Assembly: GCF_003429085.1 (NCBI RefSeq)
Contig: NZ_QVTC01000004.1
Span: 1 to 64,000, forward strand
Reading direction: 5' to 3'
Source of the DNA: Bacillus sp. V59.32b
Lineage (GTDB): Bacteria > Bacillota > Bacilli > Bacillales > DSM-1321
Length of the DNA stretch: 64,000 bases
Positions 57,119-64,000 of the stretch are shown piece by piece; the first letter of the stretch is position 1; each line of letters opens with the position of its first letter. A model generated the notes under the pieces. That model did no database searches and was not told the origin of the DNA. It saw only the letters and a program-made list of their open reading frames with translations. Made by a program: the position numbers and the translations under genes.

Positions 57119-57901
57119 ATGGAAAAAGATATTTTTAGTAATATGAATCAATCAGTCATAGAAAAAGAGTTAATGTATAGACAAATTGTTGAATATTCTG
57201 TAGAGACAATCGTCATACACTCCGATCATAAAATCTTGTATGTGAATCAATCAGGCGCACAAAATTTAAAAGGGACTAAAGAAGAAATTATTGGTTCCTG
57301 TTTACTGGACCGGTACCGGGAGGCCAGCAAACCTGCGATAAAGGAAAGAATACATAAGTCGATGACAGAAAATGTATCGGGTGAACTTATGGAAGAAAAA
57401 ATATTTAGACTAGATGGTAAGCTGGTCGATGTTGAATTGTACTGTCATCCCGTAGTATTTGGAAATCAAAGAGCGATTCAGACCACCCTTAGAGATATAA
57501 CAAAACGTAAAGAAGAAGAGAAACAACACAAGAGGGAAATTTATGAGGTTTCTACTCCGTTAGTACCTGTTTTGGATGGTATTTCCGTCCTTCCCATAGT
57601 AGGCTCAATAGATATTGATCGAGCCCATCATTTGCTTGAATCCATTCCATCTAAAATTAAAAAAGAAGAGGTTAGATGTTTAGTCATTGATTTTTCAGGC
57701 ATTTATAATTTTTGCGAAATAGTTTCTGATTTCCTCATGAAAATTACAGCTATTATGAGATTGCTTGGCATTGATTTGATTATTACTGGGATAAGACCAG
57801 AGCTTGCCCAGATAGCAGTGGAAAACGGAGTCGATCTTTCTTCCACAAATACGATGGCCACTGTAAAAGAAGCAGTAAAATATCATTTAGATATTAATTA
57901 A
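57119..57901 (+). CDS. PAS-STAS protein (RsbR-like)
   Basis: A 260-aa cytoplasmic protein with a PAS domain (about 20-140: VIHSDHKILYVNQSGAQNLKG... and TTLRDITKRKEEE) and a STAS domain (about 150-258: SVLPIVGSIDIDRAHHLLESI, VIDFSGIYNF, ITGIRPELAQIAVENG). The architecture is like stressosome RsbR proteins and blue-light YtvA. The two threonines phosphorylated in RsbRA (in DT.VA and AQT) appear as non-Thr here (FCEIV and AQIAV). ATG at 57119 follows AGGAAGGGAG. Confidence 0.75.
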   Translation: MEKDIFSNMNQSVIEKELMYRQIVEYSVETIVIHSDHKILYVNQSGAQNLKGTKEEIIGSCLLDRYREASKPAIKERIHKSMTENVSGELMEEKIFRLDGKLVDVELYCHPVVFGNQRAIQTTLRDITKRKEEEKQHKREIYEVSTPLVPVLDGISVLPIVGSIDIDRAHHLLESIPSKIKKEEVRCLVIDFSGIYNFCEIVSDFLMKITAIMRLLGIDLIITGIRPELAQIAVENGVDLSSTNTMATVKEAVKYHLDIN

Positions 57902-58060
57902 TAGATCCGCTGATTCCAAGACTTAACTAGAGATACTATCTGTTTATGGGGAAACGCAATCATTTATTTAATGTTTTTTTACTAAACATACTATTTTATT
58001 CTGCTTTTTTTTGCTTCGATACTGCTTCCTTATTTTTTTATTTATCTTTTGGACTAAGTG

Positions 58061-58068
58061 ACCGATAT
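58061..58068 (+). promoter_or_regulatory. Sigma-D-like -10 element
   Basis: ACCGATAT matches the sigma-D -10 GCCGATAT at seven of eight bases and lies 23 bp before the YjfB-like start. A clear TAAA -35 at 15 bp is not present (TTTA/TTAT instead), so this is tentative. With that spacing the RNA would start near 58075, close to the ribosome site. Confidence 0.35.
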
Positions 58069-58090
58069 TAAAACCAGGGAGGTGAAGTTC

Positions 58091-58264
58091 TTGGATATTG
58101 CTGCATTATCAATAGGTATGAATCAGGCTGCTCTTGCACAAAGTGTCAGTATTGCTTTGAATAAAAAAATCATGGAGACTTCACAACAAAGTGCAAACCA
58201 GTTGATGGAAATGATCCAGGCTCCTCATCCAAACTTAGGAAAATCAATTGATTTTAAAGTATAA
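58091..58264 (+). CDS. YjfB-like putative motility protein
   Basis: A 57-aa protein beginning MDIAALSIGMNQAALAQSVSIALNKKIMETS, then QSANQLMEMIQ and a hydrophobic, Asp-containing end IDFKV. This is the YjfB family (putative motility protein) of Bacillaceae. TTG at 58091 follows GGGAGGTG at six bases; an upstream in-frame start at 58058 has no site. It lies in a small cluster with a PAS-STAS protein and a receiver-domain protein. Confidence 0.75.
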   Translation: MDIAALSIGMNQAALAQSVSIALNKKIMETSQQSANQLMEMIQAPHPNLGKSIDFKV

Positions 58265-58624
58265 GATTTTGTAGCGCATTCATGATAAATGGATGCGTTT
58301 TTTCTGTATTCCATCGACGTTTTTACATCATCAGTTGGTCTGCTCGAGATATTCCTTTCTCCATCGGAAACGTAATTATCTTCCGTTTTCTTTTTTGGTA
58401 CTTTTTCTTAAAATCAGTAGTAGTGTTACTACTTTGTATATCTTGTGAAATTTTCTTGTGTTAATATACGTACAAGCGCAAACTTTATAAGAGTAAAATA
58501 AGTAATGTTCGGGCCTTAAGCGTTTATGATATGGAAACGGAGCCGAAAGGAATTTTTCCTTTTATAAGTAAATAAAATGGCGCTTTCCTTAATTCCCTTA
58601 TTTTTTAGAAAGGTGTTCTTTAGA
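58265..58624. other. Long leader region before the receiver-domain gene
   Basis: About 360 bp without a supported gene. It contains AAGCGC near 58471 that could pair with GCGCTT near 58580, and AAAGGAA/TTCCTTT at 58547-58564, so a structured 5' leader is possible. I could not fit it to a known riboswitch. Confidence 0.35.
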
Positions 58625-58975
58625 TTGAAAAACATTTTACTAGCTGATGATTCCCACTTCATGAGAATGTTATTAAAAAGAAAACTGGACGCAAATTATT
58701 TCTCAATTATCGCTGAAGCCGTTAACGGACTGGAAGCGATTGAAAAGTATAAAAATTTTAATCCTGATATTGTTTTAATGGATGTAACCATGCCTATTGT
58801 TTCCGGAACGGATGCATTAAAAGAAATTATTAGGTATGATCAACATGCAAAAATAGTGATGTGTTCTGCATTAGGGACACAGCCATTAATAAAAGAATCT
58901 TTAAGACTAGGCGCAAAAGATTTCATTGTTAAGCCCTTTTTTGATAATCTCAACAAAATCCTTAATAACCATTGA
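58625..58975 (+). CDS. Single-domain response regulator (CheY-like)
   Basis: A 116-aa receiver domain: acidic pocket LLADDSHF, phospho-acceptor Asp in DIVLMDVTMPIVSGTDAL, Ser in VMCSALG and Lys in FIVKPFF. There is no output domain. Such proteins act in chemotaxis or as phosphorelay intermediates. TTG at 58625 follows AAAGGTG at about ten bases, giving MKNILLADDS; the longer frame from 58577 adds residues not seen in receivers. It is close to the YjfB-like and PAS-STAS genes. Confidence 0.85.
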   Translation: MKNILLADDSHFMRMLLKRKLDANYFSIIAEAVNGLEAIEKYKNFNPDIVLMDVTMPIVSGTDALKEIIRYDQHAKIVMCSALGTQPLIKESLRLGAKDFIVKPFFDNLNKILNNH

Positions 58976-59038
58976 TATAAACTATTAATTTAATTGTCAA
59001 ACATACTTTTATCGCAAATAATTAATACTCATAATGTA

Positions 59039-59088
59039 GTAAAAAAGCTACCCATCACAATAAATGTTGTTGCGGGTAGCTTTTTTAC
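59039..59088. terminator. Bidirectional terminator after the receiver-domain gene
   Basis: AAAAGCTACCC and GGGTAGCTTTT stem flanked by A-run and T-run; an inner loop of about 20 bases. Confidence 0.75.
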
Positions 59089-59109
59089 TAATCATATTCA
59101 TTTATTGTC

Positions 59110-60804
59110 TTACAAATCCTTGTCATCAACAGATGCGAGCCATTCATCTATCCCTTCAACAACAGCCTGCACGGTCCCTTCCTCAAACGGCGACTGCAAA
59201 TTAGCTTCCTCCACCAATCCGAGGAACGACTGGCTTCCGCCAAGCTGGCAGAGCTTCAAATAATCTGCCCAGGCTGCTTGCTGGTCTTCCCTTGAGCGTT
59301 TCCAGAATTGGAAGGCACAAATCTGTGCGAGTGTATAGTCAATATAATAAAAGGGCGAACCGTATATATGTCCCTGGCGGTGCCAAAAACCGCCCTTTTC
59401 GAGATACTCATCGCCATCATAATCCCGGTGCGGCAAATACTTTTTCTCGATTTCACGCCATGCGCTCTTTCTTTCCTCTGGCGTTGCATCAGGTTTTTCG
59501 TAGACGAAATGCTGGAATTCATCGACAGCTACACCATAAGGCAGGAACAGCAGTCCGCTGCTTAAATGCGAAAATTTATACTTATCAGTGTCTTCTTTGA
59601 AAAATAATTCCATCCACGGCCAGGTGAAAAACTCCATGCTCATCGAATGTATCTCAGCCGCCTCATAAGTTGGCCAGTAGTATTCAGGAATTTCAAATTT
59701 TCTGCTGCTGTATACTTGGAACGCGTGTCCTGCTTCATGAGTGAGCACATCGATATCGCCGGAAGTCCCGTTAAAATTGGAAAAGATAAACGGAGCTTTT
59801 AAATCTTCGATGAAGGTACAATATCCCCCGCCGGCTTTTCCCTTTTTAGAAACAAGGTCCATGAGCTGATTGTCGGTCATAAATTCAAAGAATTCTTTCG
59901 TTTCAGAAGAGAGCTCTTCATACATTTTTTTGCCATTTTCGATGATCCATTCCGGCTCTCCCTTTGGAACGGCGTTTCCTGTTTGAAACTCGAAGCCTTC
60001 ATCATAGAATTTCAGCTCGTCGAGTCCGATTCTTTGGCGCTGTCTCGCGCGGAGCTTGCTTGATAGCGGCACGATATACTCTTCCACCTGTTTGCGGAAG
60101 TTAGCGACCATTTCGGCATTGTAATCGGTTCTTGCCATCCGATAATAGCCCAGTTCAACGAAATTCTTGTAGCCCAGCTTTCTTGCAATCTCATGGCGCA
60201 CCTTGACAAGCTTGTCATAGATTTCATCTAATTTCCGCTCATTTTCTGCAAGAAATCCATTTTTCGCTGCATTGGCTTTCTTTCTCATTTCCCGGTCGGG
60301 AGATTCGGCAAATGGCTGAAGCTGAGGAAGGGTGCGTTCTTCGCCTTCAAACATAATTTTCGCTGAGGCGATCAGCTGCGTATATTCAGTTGACAGCTTA
60401 TTTTCCTTTTGTAGAAGTTGGATAATTTCTGGAGAAAAGGTTTTCAGCTGGGCATCGGTCAGGGCGAATAGCTGCTTCCCCCATTTCGTTTCCAAATCCT
60501 TGCGAAACCTGGATCCAACAAGCTCCTTATAATATTGAGAAATAAGCTCTTCTATCTCTGGAGCGATTTCATCTAGATAATCATTTTCCGCCTTATAAAA
60601 CTCGTCATTCGTATCGATAGAATGTCTTATGTAGCAAATATTGAACATTGTGCTTACGTTGTCTCGTATCCCATTGATTTCATCCATTGCTTCGCTCTGT
60701 TGCTCTACGTTTTCCGCATTTGAAAAACGCCCCAGAGCTTCAGTGAATGCTCTCTTCACTTCTTTCATATCAGGACGGCTATACTCGTATTGATCAAACT
60801 TCAC
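59110..60804 (-). CDS. pepF: M3-family oligoendopeptidase
   Basis: A 564-aa cytoplasmic zinc peptidase that breaks down oligopeptides. The thermolysin-like motif HEAGHAFQ with the downstream glutamate in EAAEIHSMSMEF defines the M3 family. The length is typical of the shorter OEPF-type enzymes. GTG at 60804 follows AAAGGAG at seven bases. It is monocistronic, convergent with the receiver gene across a shared terminator. The symbol is used loosely for the family. Confidence 0.88.
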   Translation of the reverse strand: MKFDQYEYSRPDMKEVKRAFTEALGRFSNAENVEQQSEAMDEINGIRDNVSTMFNICYIRHSIDTNDEFYKAENDYLDEIAPEIEELISQYYKELVGSRFRKDLETKWGKQLFALTDAQLKTFSPEIIQLLQKENKLSTEYTQLIASAKIMFEGEERTLPQLQPFAESPDREMRKKANAAKNGFLAENERKLDEIYDKLVKVRHEIARKLGYKNFVELGYYRMARTDYNAEMVANFRKQVEEYIVPLSSKLRARQRQRIGLDELKFYDEGFEFQTGNAVPKGEPEWIIENGKKMYEELSSETKEFFEFMTDNQLMDLVSKKGKAGGGYCTFIEDLKAPFIFSNFNGTSGDIDVLTHEAGHAFQVYSSRKFEIPEYYWPTYEAAEIHSMSMEFFTWPWMELFFKEDTDKYKFSHLSSGLLFLPYGVAVDEFQHFVYEKPDATPEERKSAWREIEKKYLPHRDYDGDEYLEKGGFWHRQGHIYGSPFYYIDYTLAQICAFQFWKRSREDQQAAWADYLKLCQLGGSQSFLGLVEEANLQSPFEEGTVQAVVEGIDEWLASVDDKDL

Positions 60805-60899
60805 AAAACCACTCCTTTATGCTCTGTAATTCTTTATCGTCTTCCATTATATAACAAGCAAAAATCATATTAAATAAAATTCTCCAGAAACAAGCTTGT

Positions 60900-60953
60900 C
60901 CATTGGCTAACGAAAAGGCGAAGCAGATAGTAAAGCTTATACTTTCCTATCTA
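60900..60953 (+). repeat. Dispersed hairpin repeat, degenerate copy F
   Basis: CCATTGGCTAACGAAAAGGCGAAG and GTAAAGCTTATACTTTCCTATC resemble the middle and tail of copy D at 18104. The start is lost. It lies before the MarR gene terminator. Confidence 0.35.
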
Positions 60954-60987
60954 CAAAAAAATCCCCCTACTAAAGGGGATTTTTTAC
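60953..60987. terminator. Terminator of the MarR gene
   Basis: ATCCCC/GGGGAT stem (with extra C and a 6-base loop), followed on the minus strand by TTTTTTT. Confidence 0.75.
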
Positions 60988-60995
60988 TAATCGCT

Positions 60996-61436
60996 TCAAT
61001 TGTTTGCGGCATTGAGCCCTAATTTCTTCATTAATTCGATGGCTGTTTCTTTTTCTTCATCAGTTAGTGTACTCATGATTTCATCGATTCTTTGCTCGTG
61101 CTCAGGAAAAACAGATTCGATAAATGCCTTCCCTTTATCCGTGATTTGAGCATAGGTTACTCGGCGATCATTTTTAGAAGCAACCCGCCTTAAATAGTCT
61201 TTTTTTTCAAGCTTATCTACGACATAGGTAATGCTTCCGCTCGCAAGCAGTATCTTTCCGCCAATTTGCTGCAGCGGCTGATCTCCTTTATGGTAAAGCA
61301 ATTCCATAACAGCGAATTCAGTTGGATTCAAGCCATGGTCCGCAATATACTTATTTATCACGTCATTTATGGACCTATGCGCTCTTGATAAAACGATGAA
61401 CAATTTCAGGGATTGCTTAATACTATTTTGATTCAA
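60996..61436 (-). CDS. mhqR: MarR-family regulator, MhqR (YkvE)-like
   Basis: A 146-aa MarR/DUF24-size dimeric repressor with a winged helix (about 45-110: LNPTEFAVMELLYHKGDQPLQQIGGKILLASGSITYVVDKLEKKDYLRR..NDRR). The overall pattern and length fit B. subtilis MhqR (YkvE), which represses quinone-detoxifying dioxygenases and azoreductase. None of those targets is in the window. The start is uncertain: TTG at 61436 is well spaced from AAAGG, GTG at 61445 is too near. TATCTCGAATT at 61487-61497 upstream resembles one half of the MhqR operator. Confidence 0.6.
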   Translation of the reverse strand: MNQNSIKQSLKLFIVLSRAHRSINDVINKYIADHGLNPTEFAVMELLYHKGDQPLQQIGGKILLASGSITYVVDKLEKKDYLRRVASKNDRRVTYAQITDKGKAFIESVFPEHEQRIDEIMSTLTDEEKETAIELMKKLGLNAANN

Positions 61437-61910
61437 TTCATTCACAACCTTTAAAAAGATCTAAATTTTAAATATCGGGATTTCAATATCTCGAATTAAA
61501 GGTTATTATACGAGTTATCTTTTGGTTTGTCAATTCGTCGTAGCGCAATGTTATGAATGTGGTTTACTGTTACTGCTTGCAGTGTGGCCTACGTCTGGAT
61601 TTCAGCCATGTCAATCCCTTCTAAAATTATGGATGCTGCCTATTTTTCTTCACATTCTTTTCCAGTTTGTTTAATTTAAACTATTGCACAACTTACAAAA
61701 AAACTAGACCTTGCATAAATCTGCAACCATTTCCTCATGATAATTAGGAATGATTTTTAGGCAAAGACCTGCGGTATTATGTCAAACAAAAAATAATGGA
61801 TTATTTGATTATCAAAGAACAAAACTGAGAAAAAGGCATCACCAAACTAAGCCAGTAAAATTATGGTAATTACTAGCATTGATTAAAAGGATTTAGAAGG
61901 TCGTTTCACT
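61437..61910. other. Intergenic region between the MarR gene and the IS110 remnant
   Basis: About 470 bp with no supported gene. It holds the MarR promoter region and the half-operator-like TATCTCGAATTAAA (61487-61500). The boundary with the IS110 remnant lies near 61870-61910 but no clear end sequence was found. Confidence 0.4.
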
Positions 61911-62735
61911 TCATCCATTTACGCTCCTTTTAGGCGTGTAGATTTGGTAATTGCGTAGTAGCGCATCCACCAAACGCACAAATTTTCTTGCGGTTAGAAC
62001 GATTGCTCTTTTGTGCTGATGTTTCGGAACTTCACTGAATTTTTCGCGTAATAGTTTTGATACTCGGGTATGTGCCTTCTTACTGAGTTAGCGGCTTCAA
62101 CTAAGTAATATCTTAGGTATTGATTCCCGTTACGTGAAAGTGAAGTGTCATCTGCAGTAAAACGTCCAGATTGGTGTTTTCGCCAGTAAAGACCGGCGTA
62201 TTTAGCTATTTTAGTTTCATCATCAAAGCGCTCAATTTGACCGATCTCTGCGATTATACCAGCTGCGAACACATGTCCTATACAGGGAATGGATTGAATC
62301 GTCTGTGTTAAGCAAGCCATTATGCGTTCAATTGCTTTATCAAGCTCCTTGACGTGTTTCTGAAGGGTTCGTATCACTTCGATTGACGTACCAAGGAGAA
62401 GGTCAATCGAGTCTTCCATAACCTTATCTAAGCGATACGAAGAACTTGGATGGATTGGGCCACACTTTCTGGATTGTCGAAGCGATTCTTGTAAGCGCTT
62501 CGTCATGACGTAAAAACATGGATGGATGGAAACTATAGACGGATGTGGATTCTAAGCCAATTTTAAGTGCTTGAATGGTTTGATTCTTAGCATTTTCTAA
62601 AAGACGATCTCGAAGAAAAGTGGCACCAGGTAAATCGTTCGAAACAGTAAGAGTTTCTAGTTTTTTACTATCATCATTTAATAAACAAACTTTGATATCA
62701 AAAGAACTAACATCTAATCCAACAAATAATTTCAC
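61911..62735 (-). pseudogene. Defective IS110-family transposase
   Basis: Starts with GTG at 62735 (AAAGGAGGGG upstream) as an IS110 recombinase: MKLFVGLDVSSFDIKV (first catalytic Asp region) and IGLESTSVYSFHP. After MFLRHDEAL about 130 residues, including the DxxDA part of the DEDD core, are missing. The text resumes at TIQK, then shifts frame before SSYRLDKVMEDS. A second shift in an A-run near 62040 precedes VPKHQHKRAIVLTARK. The C-terminal Tnp_20 region IPCIGHVFAAGIIAEIGQIERF is present. It cannot make an active enzyme. Confidence 0.85.
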
Positions 62736-62775
62736 GGGTTGTCCCCTCCTTTCAAATTAGAATCATTGGTGCTTT

Positions 62776-63027
62776 CTTGGACGCCTCGAGATATCTCTAG
62801 TGTGAATGCCGACCAGCAACCTTGTGTATCAGAACTCACCCTGATTCGAAAGCCGCCCTAGAGCTACTACCATCTAGGTTCGAGATTCAGGGGGAACAGC
62901 CTGCGAGTAGGAAGACCCGCGCGTGCACTGAGAAACAGTCTTTTAATGTGGTTGATCCACAGGAGGTAAAAGAATTGTCCCAAATGATCCTACTATCATT
63001 ATCTAGAAATATCTCGGGACGCCCAAG
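62776..63027 (-). ncRNA. Candidate IS110 bridge RNA region
   Basis: A 25-nt imperfect inverted repeat, CTTGGACGCC... (62776-62800) and its partner ...GACGCCCAAG (63003-63027), encloses a GC-richer, non-coding segment. Inside, CCTGA/TCAGG, TCGAA/TTCGA and CCTAGA/TCTAGG form a bulged hairpin at 62840-62891 with a 10-base loop. A second small hairpin TGTGG/CCACA lies at 62947-62961. Position directly upstream of an IS110 recombinase and the looped-stem form fit bridge RNAs (described for IS621). Guide segments were not verified. Confidence 0.5.
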
Positions 63028-63113
63028 TTATTTGACTATAGACTGCAGGGAAAGCAAGAAAATCGGGGCCCAATAAAAAGGGCCTAAACATAATATACGA
63101 GGAGGTATGGATG

Positions 63114-63269
63114 ATGAAGAAAGAAAATCAGAGTCATATGATTCAATCTCAAGCTGTAAATAAGCAACTGGATGAACTAGAGGCTCAGAATTCTTCAAAA
63201 GAAAAAAATAAAAAGGGCAGTACAAATGAGATTCAACCTATCGCCACAGATGACGAGTTAACACAGTAG
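63114..63269 (+). CDS. Hydrophilic 51-aa hypothetical protein
   Basis: Begins MKKENQSHMIQSQAV and is almost wholly polar (Lys, Glu, Asn, Gln, Ser), ending DDELTQ; probably unfolded in isolation. GAGGAGG lies eight bases before the ATG at 63114 (an ATG at 63111 is closer). A terminator follows at 63341. I do not recognise the family. Small spore proteins of Bacillus can look like this, but nothing here proves it. Confidence 0.55.
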   Translation: MKKENQSHMIQSQAVNKQLDELEAQNSSKEKNKKGSTNEIQPIATDDELTQ

Positions 63270-63340
63270 TATCTTGTCAGCCCGCTGGTAAGCGATAATT
63301 ATCGATAAAGTTAGGCCTCTAATGTGTAAAAAAAGATAAA

Positions 63341-63386
63341 GAATGCCTCCGAAGAGATTAAAAACCAATTCGGAGGCATTCTTTTA
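63341..63386 (+). terminator. Terminator after the 51-aa gene
   Basis: GAATGCCTCCGAA and TTCGGAGGCATTC form a 13-bp perfect stem followed by TTTTAT. Confidence 0.8.
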
Positions 63387-63527
63387 TGGGAAACTCGCAA
63401 TAAATGTGATTTCCACCTTTTGATGGCATGCTTTAAACTCTTGCAGGCACTGATATATCAGCACTTTTTGCTGATTCATTACATCATCTGTTATACTATG
63501 AAAAAAACAAAAAAGTAGCGGGGGATA

Positions 63528-64000
63528 ATGTTTAAAAACAAGCAAAATATCATTTTATATATTAGCGTTGTCGTATTGCCACTCCTCATTTTTTGCTATA
63601 TATATTTTATTCAGTTAGAAAAGAAAACCAGCACCTCTCTGAAAGAAAAGGCCGAATGGGTGGGCTCCATCCATCATCAATCTTTAGATCAGGTGATAAG
63701 GGAAACAAAAAACAATCTTGAGATTCTGGCTTTAAGCGGTACCTCACTCCAAGATGACGAGCAGAAGATGGAGGACCTTCTGTCCCGGGCAAGTAATAAA
63801 GACCCCCGCTATGCCGGTATGTACTGGCTTAACACAGAAGGATATGCAATAACGGGAACAAATGAAATTCTCATCGATACACGCTTAATGGACCAACCCA
63901 ATATCGAAACGGTCCTGCACACTAAGAAACCAGTAGTATCTGATAAACTTGTAAATGAGCAGGAAACCTTTAATTATTTTTCTATAACAGCTCCGATTCT
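63528..64000 (+). CDS. Membrane sensor protein, 5' part (runs off the window)
   Basis: Open frame from ATG 63528 (GCGGGGGAT upstream) to the window end, at least 157 codons. A membrane helix (about residues 8-30: NIILYISVVVLPLLIFCYIYF) is followed by a probable extracellular domain with RYAGMYWLNTEGYAITGTNEI, the style of a Cache/dCache ligand-binding domain. Such proteins are histidine kinases, diguanylate cyclases or chemoreceptors; the output domain is beyond the edge, so the class cannot be told. Confidence 0.75.
   Translation, partial: MFKNKQNIILYISVVVLPLLIFCYIYFIQLEKKTSTSLKEKAEWVGSIHHQSLDQVIRETKNNLEILALSGTSLQDDEQKMEDLLSRASNKDPRYAGMYWLNTEGYAITGTNEILIDTRLMDQPNIETVLHTKKPVVSDKLVNEQETFNYFSITAPI

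Larger units (their letters stand above)
61911..63060 (-). mobile_element. IS110-family element remnant
   Basis: Made of the broken transposase (61911-62735) and its long non-coding upstream end (62736 to about 63060). IS110 elements lack long terminal inverted repeats, so the ends are approximate. The upstream end is where IS110 elements encode their bridge RNA. Confidence 0.7.

Noticed and set aside
58462-58600. c-di-GMP-I (GEMM) riboswitch before the receiver gene
   Set aside because: Fragments such as GCAAAC and GGGCCT occur, but the P2/P3 stems and the conserved GACGCAAAGC block cannot be built.
62822-63076. 84-aa plus-strand ORF inside the IS110 upstream end
   Set aside because: It has no ribosome site, an odd composition, and covers the structured RNA candidate; the coding signal is incidental.

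Overview
The window looks like chromosomal DNA of a low-GC, spore-forming Bacillaceae (Bacillus sensu lato). The gene content follows the Bacillus subtilis speA/pdh - ykr - ykq - yku - ykv neighbourhood closely: speA, SR1P, pdhABCD, ykyA, defB, ykrA, rpoY-rnjA, ktrC, ykuV, ykuU, dapH-dapL, ccpC, darB (ykuL), ykuJ, ykuI, ykuE, ykyB, cheV, patA, ykwC, ptsHI, ykvS, ykvI and a ykvE/mhqR-like regulator. Strong AGGAGG-type ribosome sites, many GTG and TTG starts, lipoboxes and a Tat signal fit this. I cannot assign a species. All names rest on remembered family features; no database search was run.

Layout. 0-10 kb: arginine decarboxylase (speA), a 38-aa SR1P gene on the opposite strand with a cre-like site under its promoter, small conserved proteins, a lipoprotein deacetylase, and the pyruvate dehydrogenase operon pdhABCD on the minus strand. 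10-17 kb: YkyA lipoprotein, a YjcZ-type peptide, peptide deformylase, HAD phosphatase, RNA polymerase epsilon subunit with RNase J1, then a 1.24-kb non-coding tandem array of about 62 units of 20 bp, and potassium regulator ktrC. 17-30 kb: thiol-redox proteins, dapH/dapL of the acetyl branch of lysine/DAP synthesis, CcpC, transporters, the CBS protein DarB and the EAL protein YkuI. 30-40 kb: SLC13-type carrier, Tat-exported phosphoesterase YkuE, CheV, a membrane histidine kinase, the DAP aminotransferase PatA and two oxidoreductases.

40-50 kb: a beta-diglycoside PTS locus. A GH1 phospho-beta-glucosidase is broken by one missing base. It is followed by an intact five-gene operon (IIB, IIC, ChbG deacetylase, IIA, GH4 hydrolase) and its PRD regulator, then ptsHI, which feed phosphate to the PTS. 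The ChbG gene makes chitobiose a serious alternative substrate to cellobiose/lichenan. 50-61 kb: FetB/FetA-like ABC transporter, secreted nuclease, sigma-like factor, YkvS, lipoprotein, YkvI, a PAS-STAS protein, a YjfB-like motility peptide, a single-domain response regulator, an M3 peptidase and a MarR regulator. 61-64 kb: a decayed IS110-family element whose non-coding upstream end is highly structured (candidate bridge RNA), a 51-aa hydrophilic peptide, and the start of a membrane sensor protein that runs off the window.

Structure not explained by genes: the 20-bp array with 19 GCGATCGC octamers; a 142-bp element of three stacked hairpins present twice (17341-17482 and 50909-51050); a dispersed family of short hairpin repeats (at least five copies) whose ends resemble terminators; and the IS110 upstream region. 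I see no rRNA, tRNA, CRISPR array or prophage.
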